DNA from: an uncultured Lachnospiraceae bacterium
Lineage (GTDB): Bacteria > Bacillota > Clostridia > Lachnospirales > Lachnospiraceae
Assembly: GCA_944381505.1 (NCBI GenBank)
Contig: CALWLK010000032.1
Span: forward strand, 1 to 37,329
Reading direction: 5' to 3'
DNA length: 37,329 nucleotides
Shown: positions 1 to 7,795 of the stretch, piece after piece
How the letters are laid out: every line of letters starts with the position of its first letter
Position numbering within the stretch: position 1 is the stretch's first letter
Program-made: the position numbers and the translations under genes
The notes under the pieces: generated by a model
What the model saw: the letters and a program-made list of their open reading frames with translations, nothing else
Database searches by the model: none
Told to the model about the DNA's origin: nothing

Positions 1-46
1 CTGTGGTGTATTTTGGTCGGTACCCGGGAGGTGTTTTTATTATATC

Positions 47-80
47 AAAAAATGCTGAGGCGGTTCTTCCGCCCCAACAT
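47..80 (-). terminator. Distal intrinsic terminator behind the chromate-transporter operon
   Basis: Read on the - strand, the arms at 80-69 and 63-52 form a 12-bp stem (two G-U pairs) around a 5-nt loop. Six U follow (A-run 47-52 on the + strand). It lies about 90 bases beyond the end of the - strand transporter pair and beyond the hairpin at 124-156, so it looks like a second, stronger stop for that operon. Another - strand unit would be possible only if it began between the two hairpins, and I see none. Confidence 0.6.
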
Positions 81-123
81 TTATTATAGAACCTTTTTAT
101 ATAGTGTTAAGACTATGTCACAT

Positions 124-156
124 AAAACGGCGGAGAAGTGAAAACTTCCCCGTTTT
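124..156. terminator. Proximal, possibly bidirectional terminator hairpin
   Basis: AAAACGG (124-130) pairs with CCGTTTT (150-156), and GAAGT (135-139) pairs with ACTTC (144-148) around a GAAA loop; the two parts are joined by an asymmetric internal loop. A T-run follows on the + strand (152-156) and TTTT follows on the - strand. It sits 12 bases after the stop codon of the second chromate transporter, so it probably ends that operon on the - strand. Confidence 0.5.
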
Positions 157-167
157 TCTTTCATAAG

Positions 168-755
168 CTATGCAATCGCCCCGCCAAAGTTAAATAGGAT
201 CCCGACTATTGCTGAAAAACCTATCCAAACTATAGGATGGAGCTTTTTCGTCTGAGGTATGAATCGGGTGAGGACTATGAGGGCTGCCGCAAGTATCACA
301 GCCTCCGGCTTTAATACTCCAAGTGCCCCGCTGTCCGCCTCTTTTGAGGCGTCAAAAAATGCGGAGGCCGCAACCGAGAGCCCCGAGGCCGCAATGAGTC
401 CTGCCGAGGTGGGCCGGAGACACTTAAACACCGTATCGACATATACATTGTTTCTGAAGGCTTTCAGAAAGCCTGCAATTATAAGGATGATTATCACTGA
501 GGGAGTAACTAACCCGATGGTGGCTGTGATTGCGCCGGGAATGCCTCTTACCACGAATCCCACATAGGTGGCGGCGTTTACGCCCAGCGGCCCCGGAGTG
601 GACTCGGAGACAGCTACCATGTCCATGAGCTGAGACTGAGTGAACCAGCCGGTCTTATCCGCCATCTTGGAGAGAAAGGGAAAGGTGGCGAGGCCACCGC
701 CTACTGCAAACAATCCTGTTTTAAAGAATTCCCAAAATAATTGAAGCCAGATCAT
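168..755 (-). CDS. Chromate transporter, half-size protein (second of a pair)
   Basis: A 195-residue, strongly hydrophobic protein of the CHR (ChrA) family. Near the N terminus it has FKTGLFAVGGGLATFPFL, then STPGPLGVNAATYVGF, the two glycine/proline-rich signatures of a CHR domain. About five to six membrane segments follow. Full-length ChrA has two CHR domains; here they are split over two adjacent short genes, the usual arrangement in Firmicutes, so the two proteins probably work as a heterodimer. The start at 755-753 overlaps the previous stop by one base (TAATG), and AAGGAGATG stands just upstream. The transported anion (chromate or another oxyanion such as sulfate) cannot be told from the sequence. 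Confidence 0.85.
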   Translation of the reverse strand: MIWLQLFWEFFKTGLFAVGGGLATFPFLSKMADKTGWFTQSQLMDMVAVSESTPGPLGVNAATYVGFVVRGIPGAITATIGLVTPSVIIILIIAGFLKAFRNNVYVDTVFKCLRPTSAGLIAASGLSVAASAFFDASKEADSGALGVLKPEAVILAAALIVLTRFIPQTKKLHPIVWIGFSAIVGILFNFGGAIA

Positions 756-1312
756 TATTTTTCATCTCCTTTTCCTTTGGCCTTAAATTGAACGAGGCCT
801 ATACCCAAGATAGCCGAGATTACGACGAAGATCACCGGAGATATATCGAATACTATGGAACCTGCCGCTACCACAAGGAAGATCACAAGGCCCATTCTGC
901 CGGTGACTGCGTTTTTCCAAAGCTTTATGACAGCATTCAGGATCAGGACGCACACACAGACTCTTATGCCGGCGAACGCGTTTATCACTATCGGAAGGTG
1001 GGAGAAGGTAGAGATAAAGCCTGCAAGTATGCTTATGATGACAAGGGAGGGGAATACGACTCCCAGAGTGGCGGCTATACCTCCTGCGGTTCCTTTGTAT
1101 TTCTGTCCTATGAATGTGGCCGTATTTACAGCTATAGCGCCCGGGGTGCACTGGCCTATGGCAAAGTAATCCGCCAGCTCCTCATCGGTGGCCCAGTGCC
1201 TGTTCTCCACTATCTCACGCTGGAGCATGGGAAGCATGGCATAGCCCCCTCCGAAGGTCAAGGCGCCGACCTTTGCGAAGGATAAAAACAATTGTGCGAG
1301 TATTTTGAACAT
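755..1312 (-). CDS. Chromate transporter, half-size protein (first of a pair)
   Basis: A 185-residue membrane protein with the CHR-domain signatures KVGALTFGGGYAMLPML (N-terminal) and CTPGAIAVNTATFIGQ (about residues 54-69). It is homologous to the next gene downstream, with which it is translationally coupled. The start at 1312 is preferred over an in-frame ATG at 1351 because GGAGG (complement of 1321-1325) lies eight bases upstream of it, and because the extra 13 residues at the longer start look unlike the family. The C terminus is charged (KAKGKGDEK). No regulator gene accompanies the pair in this window. The short palindrome at 1365-1379 lies in its upstream region. Confidence 0.85.
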   Translation of the reverse strand: MFKILAQLFLSFAKVGALTFGGGYAMLPMLQREIVENRHWATDEELADYFAIGQCTPGAIAVNTATFIGQKYKGTAGGIAATLGVVFPSLVIISILAGFISTFSHLPIVINAFAGIRVCVCVLILNAVIKLWKNAVTGRMGLVIFLVVAAGSIVFDISPVIFVVISAILGIGLVQFKAKGKGDEK

Positions 1313-1364
1313 AAGCTTAACCTCCGAGATACATAAACTGCATATAAGCATATATCAATCGGCT

Positions 1365-1379
1365 GACATTGAAAATGTC
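1365..1379. promoter_or_regulatory. Palindrome upstream of the chromate-transporter pair
   Basis: GACATT and AATGTC flank GAA, a perfect 6+3+6 inverted repeat in the divergent intergenic region between the transporter pair and the phoH-like gene. It could be an operator. I cannot assign a regulator or place a convincing -10/-35 around it. Confidence 0.25.
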
Positions 1380-1521
1380 CAAAATACATAAAAATCATAT
1401 ATTTAAATAAATTTTACCTCTCCTTAATGTCGCCCTGATGTTAATGCCCTCAAACTGTGATAAATAATAAGTATAACTATATGTTGCGGGAAAGGAGAGT
1501 ACTCGGTACAAAATACGCCCT

Positions 1522-2892
1522 ATGGTAAAAAATTATGTCTTGGACACAAACGTCCTTCTGCAGTCCCCTGAAGCTTTGTTTTCCTTTGAGGATAATACAG
1601 TGGTAATACCTGTAGTAGTCCTTGAGGAGCTTGACAACATGAAAAAGGCGGAGGGAGAGACAGGAGCAAACGCTCGAAAGACTATAAGGAGCATTGAAAA
1701 GCTCAGGCTCACGGGAGATCTCTTAAAAGGGGTACCTCTCCCCGAAAAAGGTAAAATAATTGTCGAGAAGAATTTTGTGGATGTGGAGCTTCCCCCGGAT
1801 CTTCCGGAAGCAAAAGCCGACAACAGGATATTGAAGGTGTGCAAGGGTCTCTCGGACTCAAAAAGAAACAAGGTGATTCTTGTAACAAAGGACATACTTT
1901 TAAGGATAAAAGCTCAGATAATAGGAATAAAGGCTGAAGATTTTGAAAGGGAGCAGGTAAAGGCAGATCCCTCCTATACGGGGAGAAGAGAGGTGTATGT
2001 CCCCGATGAGTGCCTTAAGGATATGAAAAAGAGCGGGATACCCGTCTCATTGGCTTACGAGTCTGATAAAAGCGGTGCAAAGTCAGTGCCCGAGCTATGC
2101 GAAAATGAATTTATCCTCCTTAAATCGGAGCTCTCCGAGAAAAAGACAAGGCTCGGGAGAGTGGAGAACGGAGTCATCAAGAAGCTTGAATACCAAAAAG
2201 CCACACCCTACGGTGTGACACCTCGAAACCTTGGAATGACCTTCCTGCAGGAGGCTCTCATGCAACCTGCCGAAAAAGCTCCTCTTGTGATCGTCAAGGG
2301 GATGGCGGGAACGGGAAAGACCTTCTACGCCCTTGCGGTAGGCCTCGAAAAGATACTAAATCACCCCACGGGTGAATACAGACGCATACTCATCTGCAGA
2401 CCCAATTCTCAATTTGACGACGATATAGGATTCCTCCCGGGAGACGAGGAGGAAAAGATAGCGCCTCTTATGAGGCCTGTAACAGACAATCTGGAGCAGC
2501 TTCTTGATTCCAACGAAAAGCACAGATATGACAGCGAGGCCGAGCTCAAGGACAAAGTGGCTGAGATATTTGACAGGGGAATAATCAAGACAGAGGCTTT
2601 GAATTTTATAAGGGGAAGATCCATAGTGAACACCTATCTGATAATAGACGAGGCACAGAATATGACCCCGGGGCAGGTGAAGGGAATAATCACAAGAGCG
2701 GGAATGGGAACTAAAATAATACTTCTTGGAGACCCCAATCAGATAGACAGGCCCTTCCTTGACGAGAGGACCAACGGCCTTTCCTATGCCTGCGAGCACA
2801 TGAAGGGAAGCCCTCTTTGCTGGCAGATAACTCTGGGAGTTGAGGAGTGTGTGAGATCGGCCTTAGCGGTGGATGCGGTAAAAAGGCTTTAA
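1522..2892 (+). CDS. PhoH-family ATPase with N-terminal PIN domain (YlaK/PhoH2-like)
   Basis: A 456-residue protein. Residues about 1-150 form a PIN ribonuclease-like domain starting YVLDTNVLLQSPEALFSF; the acidic residues of VLDTNVL, VLEELDNM and KADNRIL are the expected metal ligands. Residues about 240-456 are the PhoH ATPase domain, with Walker A GMAGTGKT near residue 260 and Walker B LIIDEAQNM followed by ILLGDPNQID. Length and domain order match PhoH2/YlaK proteins, which are considered RNA helicase/RNase-like enzymes. No antitoxin-like partner gene is visible. The ATG at 1522 gives the normal PIN N terminus, but the nearest Shine-Dalgarno (AAGGAGAG, about 1492-1499) is more than 20 bases away, so initiation is unusual. 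Confidence 0.88.
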   Translation: MVKNYVLDTNVLLQSPEALFSFEDNTVVIPVVVLEELDNMKKAEGETGANARKTIRSIEKLRLTGDLLKGVPLPEKGKIIVEKNFVDVELPPDLPEAKADNRILKVCKGLSDSKRNKVILVTKDILLRIKAQIIGIKAEDFEREQVKADPSYTGRREVYVPDECLKDMKKSGIPVSLAYESDKSGAKSVPELCENEFILLKSELSEKKTRLGRVENGVIKKLEYQKATPYGVTPRNLGMTFLQEALMQPAEKAPLVIVKGMAGTGKTFYALAVGLEKILNHPTGEYRRILICRPNSQFDDDIGFLPGDEEEKIAPLMRPVTDNLEQLLDSNEKHRYDSEAELKDKVAEIFDRGIIKTEALNFIRGRSIVNTYLIIDEAQNMTPGQVKGIITRAGMGTKIILLGDPNQIDRPFLDERTNGLSYACEHMKGSPLCWQITLGVEECVRSALAVDAVKRL

Positions 2893-2906
2893 AAATCGGG
2901 AAATTC

Positions 2907-2915
2907 TGCTATAAT
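2907..2915 (+). promoter_or_regulatory. Extended -10 promoter for the ABC ATPase gene
   Basis: TGCTATAAT is a perfect extended -10 (TGN plus TATAAT at 2910-2915) in the 63-base gap after the phoH-like gene. The -35 region 17 bases upstream is poor, as is common for extended -10 promoters. The start site would be near 2922, giving a leader of about 34 bases with GAAGGGGAAG as ribosome-binding site. Confidence 0.6.
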
Positions 2916-2955
2916 AGTTATATTTCCAAAAACATATCCGAAGGGGAAGTACTTT

Positions 2956-4068
2956 ATGGCGAGTGTTCAGTTAAAGCATATCAGCAAGAGATATCCCAAC
3001 GGCTTTGAGGCCGTGAAGGATTTCAACTTGGATGTGGAGGACAAGGAATTTATCATATTCGTGGGGCCTTCCGGCTGTGGCAAGACCACTACCCTAAGGA
3101 TGATAGCAGGCCTTGAGGACATTAGCTCGGGAGAGATATACATTGACGGAAAGCTTATGAACGAGGTGGAGCCAAAGGACAGAGACATCGCCATGGTGTT
3201 CCAGAGCTATGCTCTCTATCCTCATATGACGGTCTACGACAACATGGCCTTCTCCTTGAAGCTCAAGAAGAGGCCGAAGGAGGAGATAGACAGGGCGGTC
3301 AGGGAGGCTGCAAGGATACTGGATTTAGAGCCTCTGCTAAAGAGAAAGCCCCGAGCCCTCTCGGGAGGACAGAGACAGAGAGTAGCCATGGGCAGGGCGA
3401 TAGTCAGAAATCCCAAGGTTTTCCTTATGGATGAGCCCCTCTCGAACCTTGACGCGAAGCTCAGGGGCCAGATGAGGGTGGAGATATCAAAACTCCACAA
3501 AAGGCTGGGGGCAACTGTCATATATGTGACCCATGACCAGACAGAGGCCATGACCTTGGGCAGCAGGATCGTTGTTATGAACGAGGGGGAGATACAGCAG
3601 ATCGACACTCCACAGAATCTCTACGACCACCCCTGCAACAAGTTTGTGGCGGGATTTATAGGCTCTCCCCAGATGAATATGACGGAGGCCGAGGTCCTTT
3701 GTGACGGGGGAGAGGTGAGGCTTTCCTTTGAGGGAAACGAGATCATCCTTGCCCCTGAGAGGGCGAAGGCCCTTAAGGACGGCGGCTATATCGGGAAAAG
3801 GGTCATCCTCGGGATAAGGCCTGAGGATGTGCACGAGGATCCCGAGTCTCTGAAAAAATACGAAGATACTCTCATAACCGCCGAGATAAAGGTTTTCGAG
3901 ATGCTTGGAGCGGGCGCTCTCCTCTACTTCAATGTGGGGGACTCTCAGTGGGTAGCCTCTGTGTCCGCATCCACAGAGGCGAGAGCGGGAGACGTTATAA
4001 AACTGGCCTTGGATACCGACAGGATACATATTTTTGATCGCGATACCGAAAAGACCATCACAGACTGA
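2956..4068 (+). CDS. ABC transporter ATP-binding protein, MalK/UgpC/MsmK type
   Basis: A 370-residue ATPase of the carbohydrate-uptake (CUT1) class. Visible motifs are Walker [10 protein letters not shown] (about residues 37-45), the Q-loop in [18 protein letters not shown], signature [15 protein letters not shown], Walker [14 protein letters not shown] and the H-loop in [12 protein letters not shown]. Residues after about 235 form a TOBE/MOP-type regulatory domain typical of MalK/UgpC/MsmK. No permease or binding protein lies near, so it is probably a general ATPase serving several sugar importers elsewhere in the genome, as MsmK and MsmX do. It has its own promoter; the next gene follows after 19 bases, so the downstream pair may be co-transcribed. 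Confidence 0.9.
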   Translation: MASVQLKHISKRYPNGFEAVKDFNLDVEDKEFIIFVGPSGCGKTTTLRMIAGLEDISSGEIYIDGKLMNEVEPKDRDIAMVFQSYALYPHMTVYDNMAFSLKLKKRPKEEIDRAVREAARILDLEPLLKRKPRALSGGQRQRVAMGRAIVRNPKVFLMDEPLSNLDAKLRGQMRVEISKLHKRLGATVIYVTHDQTEAMTLGSRIVVMNEGEIQQIDTPQNLYDHPCNKFVAGFIGSPQMNMTEAEVLCDGGEVRLSFEGNEIILAPERAKALKDGGYIGKRVILGIRPEDVHEDPESLKKYEDTLITAEIKVFEMLGAGALLYFNVGDSQWVASVSASTEARAGDVIKLALDTDRIHIFDRDTEKTITD

Positions 4069-4087
4069 ATAAAAGACACGGAGGACT

Positions 4088-5632
4088 ATGGAGCTTAAAA
4101 AGACAAAGCTTAAAGAAAAATTAACTGAAAAGACCGAGGAGACCCTGAAGGCCGTAGTGCCCATAGTTGTGATCGTCATGGCACTCTGCTTTACCGTGGC
4201 GCCTATAGAGCCGGGAATACTTTTGGCCTTCCTCATAGGCGCGGTGTTTCTGGTGGTGGGAATGGTCTTCTTTACCTTCGGGGCGGATCTGTCCATGACA
4301 CCCATGGGTGAGAACGTGGGTACCTGCATGACTCGCACAAAGAAGCTCTCGGCCATGCTCATATTAAGCTTCATACTGGGCTTTGTGGTGACTGTGTCCG
4401 AGCCTGACCTGCAGGTCTTGGCGGAGCAGGTCCCCTCAGTTCCTAACATGGTGATAGTTTTGTCCGTGGCTCTGGGAGTGGGACTCTTTCTTGTGACGGC
4501 TGTGGCGAGGATGCTTTTTAATATAAAGCTTTCTCACATGCTGGTGTTTTTCTATATCATAGTCTTTGCGCTTACCTCCTTTGTTCCCGACGACTTCAAG
4601 GCTGTGGCCTTTGACTCGGGAGGCGTCACCACCGGACCTATGACTGTGCCCTTCATAATGGCTCTCGGCATAGGTATCTCCTCCGTCAGAGGAGACGAGA
4701 GGGCTGAGGATGACAGCTTCGGCCTTGTGGCCCTGTCCTCGGTGGGCCCTGTGCTCTCGGTTTTGATACTTGGGATGCTGTATCATCCGGAGAGCGGAGA
4801 TTACGTTGCGGAGAGATTTCCGGAGATCGAGAATTCGGTGGAGCTTTTCTCCGTATTTGCCCACGGTTTCCCCGAATATATGGCGGAGGTGGCCGTATCT
4901 CTGCTTCCGATAATATTGTTTTTTGCAGTGTTTCAGCTTGTCTTTAAGAGTATGGGAAAGAGAGCTCTTATAAAGACAGCCATAGGAATGGGCTACACCT
5001 ACTTGGGCTTGGTGCTTTTCCTAACGGGAGTCAACGTTGGGTTTATGCCTGCGGGAAATTATCTGGGGCAGGTGCTTGCGGGAGGCGAATTGAAGTGGCT
5101 TACCATACCTGTGGGAATGCTGGTGGGGTATTTTATAGTGCTTGCGGAGCCCGCAGTCATAGTCCTCACGCATCAGGTGGAGGATCTTACCTCAGGCTCC
5201 ATATCCGCAGGTCCCATGCGGCTCGCGCTCTCTTTGGGAGTGAGTGTATCTCTGGGGCTTGCCATGTTGAGAGTCCTGACAGGCATATCCATTCTGTGGT
5301 TTTTGATACCGGGATATGGGATAGCCCTCCTTTTGTCCTTCGCCGTCCCCAAGATTTTTACCGCTATAGCCTTCGACTCGGGCGGAGTGGCATCGGGGCC
5401 TATGACGGCGACGTTTTTGCTTTCCTTTGCCATAGGTGCCTGCTCAAGCGTGGGTGGCAATATAGTGGCGGATGCCTTCGGAGTGGTGGCAATGGTGGCG
5501 ATGACGCCGCTTATAACCATACAGATACTGGGACTTGGATATAAGCTTGATTATGACCGGAGGATGCGCAGAGCCAGGAAGGCGGAGCTTGCGTTTACAG
5601 CCCTTTCGGACGACGAGATAGTGGAGCTTTAA
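4088..5632 (+). CDS. DUF1538-family membrane protein with two homologous halves
   Basis: A 514-residue polytopic membrane protein with about 12 or more hydrophobic segments. The halves repeat one signature: FDSGGVTTGPMTVPF (about residues 174-188) with a following DSFGLVALSSVGPVLS, and FDSGGVASGPMTATF (about residues 430-444) with a following DAFGVVAMVAMTPLIT. This is the DUF1538 pattern. The family is regarded as putative permeases of unknown substrate. The gene stands 18 bases before a P-II-like gene, the arrangement used by transporters gated by P-II proteins such as AmtB/GlnK, so activity is probably tuned by a nucleotide or metabolite signal. The start is supported by GACACGGAGGACT just upstream. 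Function remains unknown. Confidence 0.82.
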   Translation: MELKKTKLKEKLTEKTEETLKAVVPIVVIVMALCFTVAPIEPGILLAFLIGAVFLVVGMVFFTFGADLSMTPMGENVGTCMTRTKKLSAMLILSFILGFVVTVSEPDLQVLAEQVPSVPNMVIVLSVALGVGLFLVTAVARMLFNIKLSHMLVFFYIIVFALTSFVPDDFKAVAFDSGGVTTGPMTVPFIMALGIGISSVRGDERAEDDSFGLVALSSVGPVLSVLILGMLYHPESGDYVAERFPEIENSVELFSVFAHGFPEYMAEVAVSLLPIILFFAVFQLVFKSMGKRALIKTAIGMGYTYLGLVLFLTGVNVGFMPAGNYLGQVLAGGELKWLTIPVGMLVGYFIVLAEPAVIVLTHQVEDLTSGSISAGPMRLALSLGVSVSLGLAMLRVLTGISILWFLIPGYGIALLLSFAVPKIFTAIAFDSGGVASGPMTATFLLSFAIGACSSVGGNIVADAFGVVAMVAMTPLITIQILGLGYKLDYDRRMRRARKAELAFTALSDDEIVEL

Positions 5633-5650
5633 GCGGGATCAGGAGGATAT

Positions 5651-6334
5651 ATGAGCAAGGTTTACATGATGGCTGCAGTCACTAAGCGCCCCATGAAAAA
5701 GAGGCTTTCCGATATATTGAACAGAGGCTCCGTCAAGGTGAGCTTCTCTATCCCCGCATGGGGGACGGCGAGCAGCGAGATGCTTGATTATTTCGGCCTT
5801 GAAGACGTGGAGAAATCACTTTTGCTATCCATAGTCACCGACGAGACTTGGCGCAAGGTAAAGGCCTCTCTGGAGGATGATTTCAGGATAGACGCTCCCG
5901 GAAGGGGGATATCCTTTATAATACCTGTCTCGAGTATCGGAGGAAAAAAGGCGCTGGAGTTTTTTACCGAGGGGCAGGAATTTCGCAAGGAAGAGGAGAG
6001 CGTTATGAAGGATACCAAATATGAACTCATAGTGGTCATAGCAAACCACGGCCACAGCGAGGAGGTAATGGACGCTGCAAGAAAGAAGGGAGCCGGCGGG
6101 GGCACTGTGATCCACGCAAAGGGGACGGGACTTGAGAGCGCCGAGAAATTCCTCGGTTTTTCAATAGTTGATGAGAAGGAATTGATACTCATAGTATCAA
6201 AGACAGAGTCCAAGAACGAGATAATGAAGTCTGTAATGGAAAATGCAGGCTCAAAGAGCGGGGCGGGAGCAGTAGTGTTTTCTCTTCCGGTGACAGATAC
6301 GGCCGGAATAAGATTCAGAGGAGAGGCTATGTGA
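5651..6334 (+). CDS. P-II-like protein made of two P-II-related domains
   Basis: A 227-residue protein. The C-terminal half (about 115-227) is recognisable as P-II-like: YELIVVIANHGHSEEVMDAA, then GGGTVIHAKGTG in the T-loop region, then ELILIVSKTESKNEIM and GAVVFSLPV. The N-terminal half repeats the layout: VYMMAAVTKRPMKKRLSDIL, WGTASSEMLDYFG, SLLLSIVTDETWRKVKASL and ISFIIPVSSIGG. It is therefore an internal duplication of a roughly 110-residue unit. Canonical P-II proteins are single-domain trimers of about 112 residues. The uridylylated tyrosine and effector residues of GlnB are not obvious. Adjacent to the DUF1538 gene and followed by a terminator, it is the likely regulator of that membrane protein. 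Confidence 0.75.
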   Translation: MSKVYMMAAVTKRPMKKRLSDILNRGSVKVSFSIPAWGTASSEMLDYFGLEDVEKSLLLSIVTDETWRKVKASLEDDFRIDAPGRGISFIIPVSSIGGKKALEFFTEGQEFRKEEESVMKDTKYELIVVIANHGHSEEVMDAARKKGAGGGTVIHAKGTGLESAEKFLGFSIVDEKELILIVSKTESKNEIMKSVMENAGSKSGAGAVVFSLPVTDTAGIRFRGEAM

Positions 6335-6365
6335 GACAACCGAAAAAATGTAAGGAAATCTTTAG

Positions 6366-6394
6366 AAACAAGGTGGCGCGCCACCTTGTTTTTT
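6366..6394 (+). terminator. Perfect palindromic terminator after the P-II-like gene
   Basis: 6366-6391 is a 26-base perfect palindrome (AAACAAGGTGGCG plus its complement) with T at 6389-6394 behind it. It closes the ABC ATPase / DUF1538 / P-II unit. Its right arm also contains the weak -35 of the next promoter. Confidence 0.8.
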
Positions 6395-6415
6395 ATATAG
6401 TCTTAATGGTATACT
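6386..6415 (+). promoter_or_regulatory. Promoter for the envelope/c-di-AMP gene run, overlapping the terminator
   Basis: TGGTATACT (6407-6415) is an extended -10. TTGTTT (6386-6391) stands 18 bases upstream as a weak -35 and lies inside the right arm of the preceding terminator. Start would be near 6422. The leader begins with a small CGGG/CCCG hairpin (6427-6443) before AAAGGATAAAAAC and the ATG at 6460. Confidence 0.5.
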
Positions 6416-6459
6416 ATGAATTTGAACGGGTATATTTTGCCCGATGAAAGGATAAAAAC

Positions 6460-6861
6460 ATGCTTAATGCCGAAAAGATAAGACTGATGACCGACCTCGC
6501 CATCTATGAAAAGAAAAATGACGAGAAGGTCTTCAAGATAAACGACCATTATAAGGGGGACTATGTATCGAGCCACCTTATATCAGCCTTCATAAGATTC
6601 AGTCTGTGCTTCATACTCATGCTTGTGACGGTGTTTTTCCTTGATTTTGCAGGCATTTTTCAAATGCTCAACGAGCACGGCACCGGGAAAGCGGCGGAGG
6701 AGCTGGCGGCGGCTTACCTTATCGGGCTTTTGATATATCTTTTCATCGCATATCGAGTGGCGGCGGTGAGATATAAGAAGGCAAAGAGAGGAGCACTTTT
6801 GTACGCTACAAAGCTTAAAAGACTCGGAAGAAAATACAGCAAGGGAAGGAAGAGACCGTGA
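6460..6861 (+). CDS. Unknown small membrane protein with two membrane segments
   Basis: I do not recognise this 133-residue protein. The first 40 residues are hydrophilic and charged. Two hydrophobic segments follow, at about 42-64 (AFIRFSLCFILMLVTVFFLD) and about 83-102 (LAAAYLIGLLIYLFIAYRVA). The C terminus is very basic (KLKRLGRKYSKGRKRP), so both ends probably face the cytoplasm. Its stop overlaps the GTG start of the next gene (GTGA), so the two are translationally coupled. Its place at the head of the run leading to cdaA suggests an envelope role, but this is inference only. Confidence 0.6.
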   Translation: MLNAEKIRLMTDLAIYEKKNDEKVFKINDHYKGDYVSSHLISAFIRFSLCFILMLVTVFFLDFAGIFQMLNEHGTGKAAEELAAAYLIGLLIYLFIAYRVAAVRYKKAKRGALLYATKLKRLGRKYSKGRKRP

Positions 6862-7769
6862 TAATTTTTGTGGGATTGAGAAACAAGCTTAAGGAGATAT
6901 ATGCCTCCTACGATATATTTATAAGGCCTGTCATAAAGTTTATATTTGCCTTTTCAGTTTTCTTTTTTGTGAGCAGTTACATAGGATATTTTCAGCGCAT
7001 ATCCGAACTTCCTGTGATACTTGTAAGCTCGCTTGTATGCTGTGTCCTTCCCTGGGGAGCTCCGGCTCTCTTGGGAGGAGTCTTCGTACTTCTCGACATA
7101 ATGGAAGTTTCTGTGGTCTATGCGGGAATAAGCTTCCTGTTTTTCCTGATGATAGCGGTCTTATATTTCGGCTTCAGGCCCGGAAACGGATTTCTGATGG
7201 CTTTCATACCTCTTATGTTCTTCATAAAGCTGCCTTTTGCGGTACCGCTTATACTGGGGCTTGGCGCAGGGGCGATATCTGCGGTGCCTGCGGCCTGCGG
7301 AGTATTTGTGTATTTCATCATTAAGTATTTCCACGACAATGCGGCGGATATGAGCACTGTCTTAAGCCTCGACAACCTGACAGGCAATATCACAGGCATA
7401 CTTGAGGACACCTTGGGCAACAAATATATGCTTCTTTTGATAGTGGCTTTTGCCGTGACTATAGTTCTTGTGAGCATAATAAAGAACCTGAGCGTGGATC
7501 ACGCTTGGACTATTGCTGTGTTTGCCGGAGCTCTGGCGCTCATGGTGATAGTGGTGGGCGGAGGCATCTTCTTGGAGACTGAGGGGTCAACTGTTACGGA
7601 CCTTATAGGCATAGTGATCTCCGCAGCCATAGCCTTTGTCTACGAGTGTATGTTCTTTGCCGCGGACTACAGAGGCACGGAACACGTGAGCTTCGAGGAC
7701 GACGATTATTATTACTATGTTAAAGCCGTTCCCAAGGTGAAATACATGGAGGACGAGAGAGAAGAATAA
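6858..7769 (+). CDS. Unknown polytopic membrane protein upstream of cdaA
   Basis: A 303-residue protein with about eight hydrophobic segments between residues 22 and 275 and a short acidic, tyrosine-rich C-terminal tail (EDDDYYYYVKAVPK). I do not recognise a named family. It starts at GTG 6858, which overlaps the previous stop; GGAAGG lies nine bases upstream. An internal GTG at 6870 is an alternative start. It is followed 26 bases later by cdaA and is very likely in the same transcript. The conspicuous tail, DDDYYYY, faces the cytoplasm if the segment count is even. Possible roles in cell-envelope assembly or in control of the cyclase rest on gene position only. Confidence 0.6.
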   Translation: MIIFVGLRNKLKEIYASYDIFIRPVIKFIFAFSVFFFVSSYIGYFQRISELPVILVSSLVCCVLPWGAPALLGGVFVLLDIMEVSVVYAGISFLFFLMIAVLYFGFRPGNGFLMAFIPLMFFIKLPFAVPLILGLGAGAISAVPAACGVFVYFIIKYFHDNAADMSTVLSLDNLTGNITGILEDTLGNKYMLLLIVAFAVTIVLVSIIKNLSVDHAWTIAVFAGALALMVIVVGGGIFLETEGSTVTDLIGIVISAAIAFVYECMFFAADYRGTEHVSFEDDDYYYYVKAVPKVKYMEDEREE

Positions 7770-7795
7770 ATAAGTTCTCAGGATAAGGATAATTT

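Noticed and set aside
783-1285. Long open frames on both strands within the first chromate transporter gene
   Set aside because: They are shadows of a well-recognised CHR-domain gene, with unusual His/Tyr/Arg-rich compositions.
1313-1351. Longer start for the first chromate transporter
   Set aside because: GGAGG is eight bases from the ATG at 1312; the upstream 13 residues are not transporter-like.
3487-4449. 320-codon open frame on the - strand
   Set aside because: It lies opposite the end of the ABC ATPase and the start of the DUF1538 gene, both strongly recognised; its composition is not protein-like.
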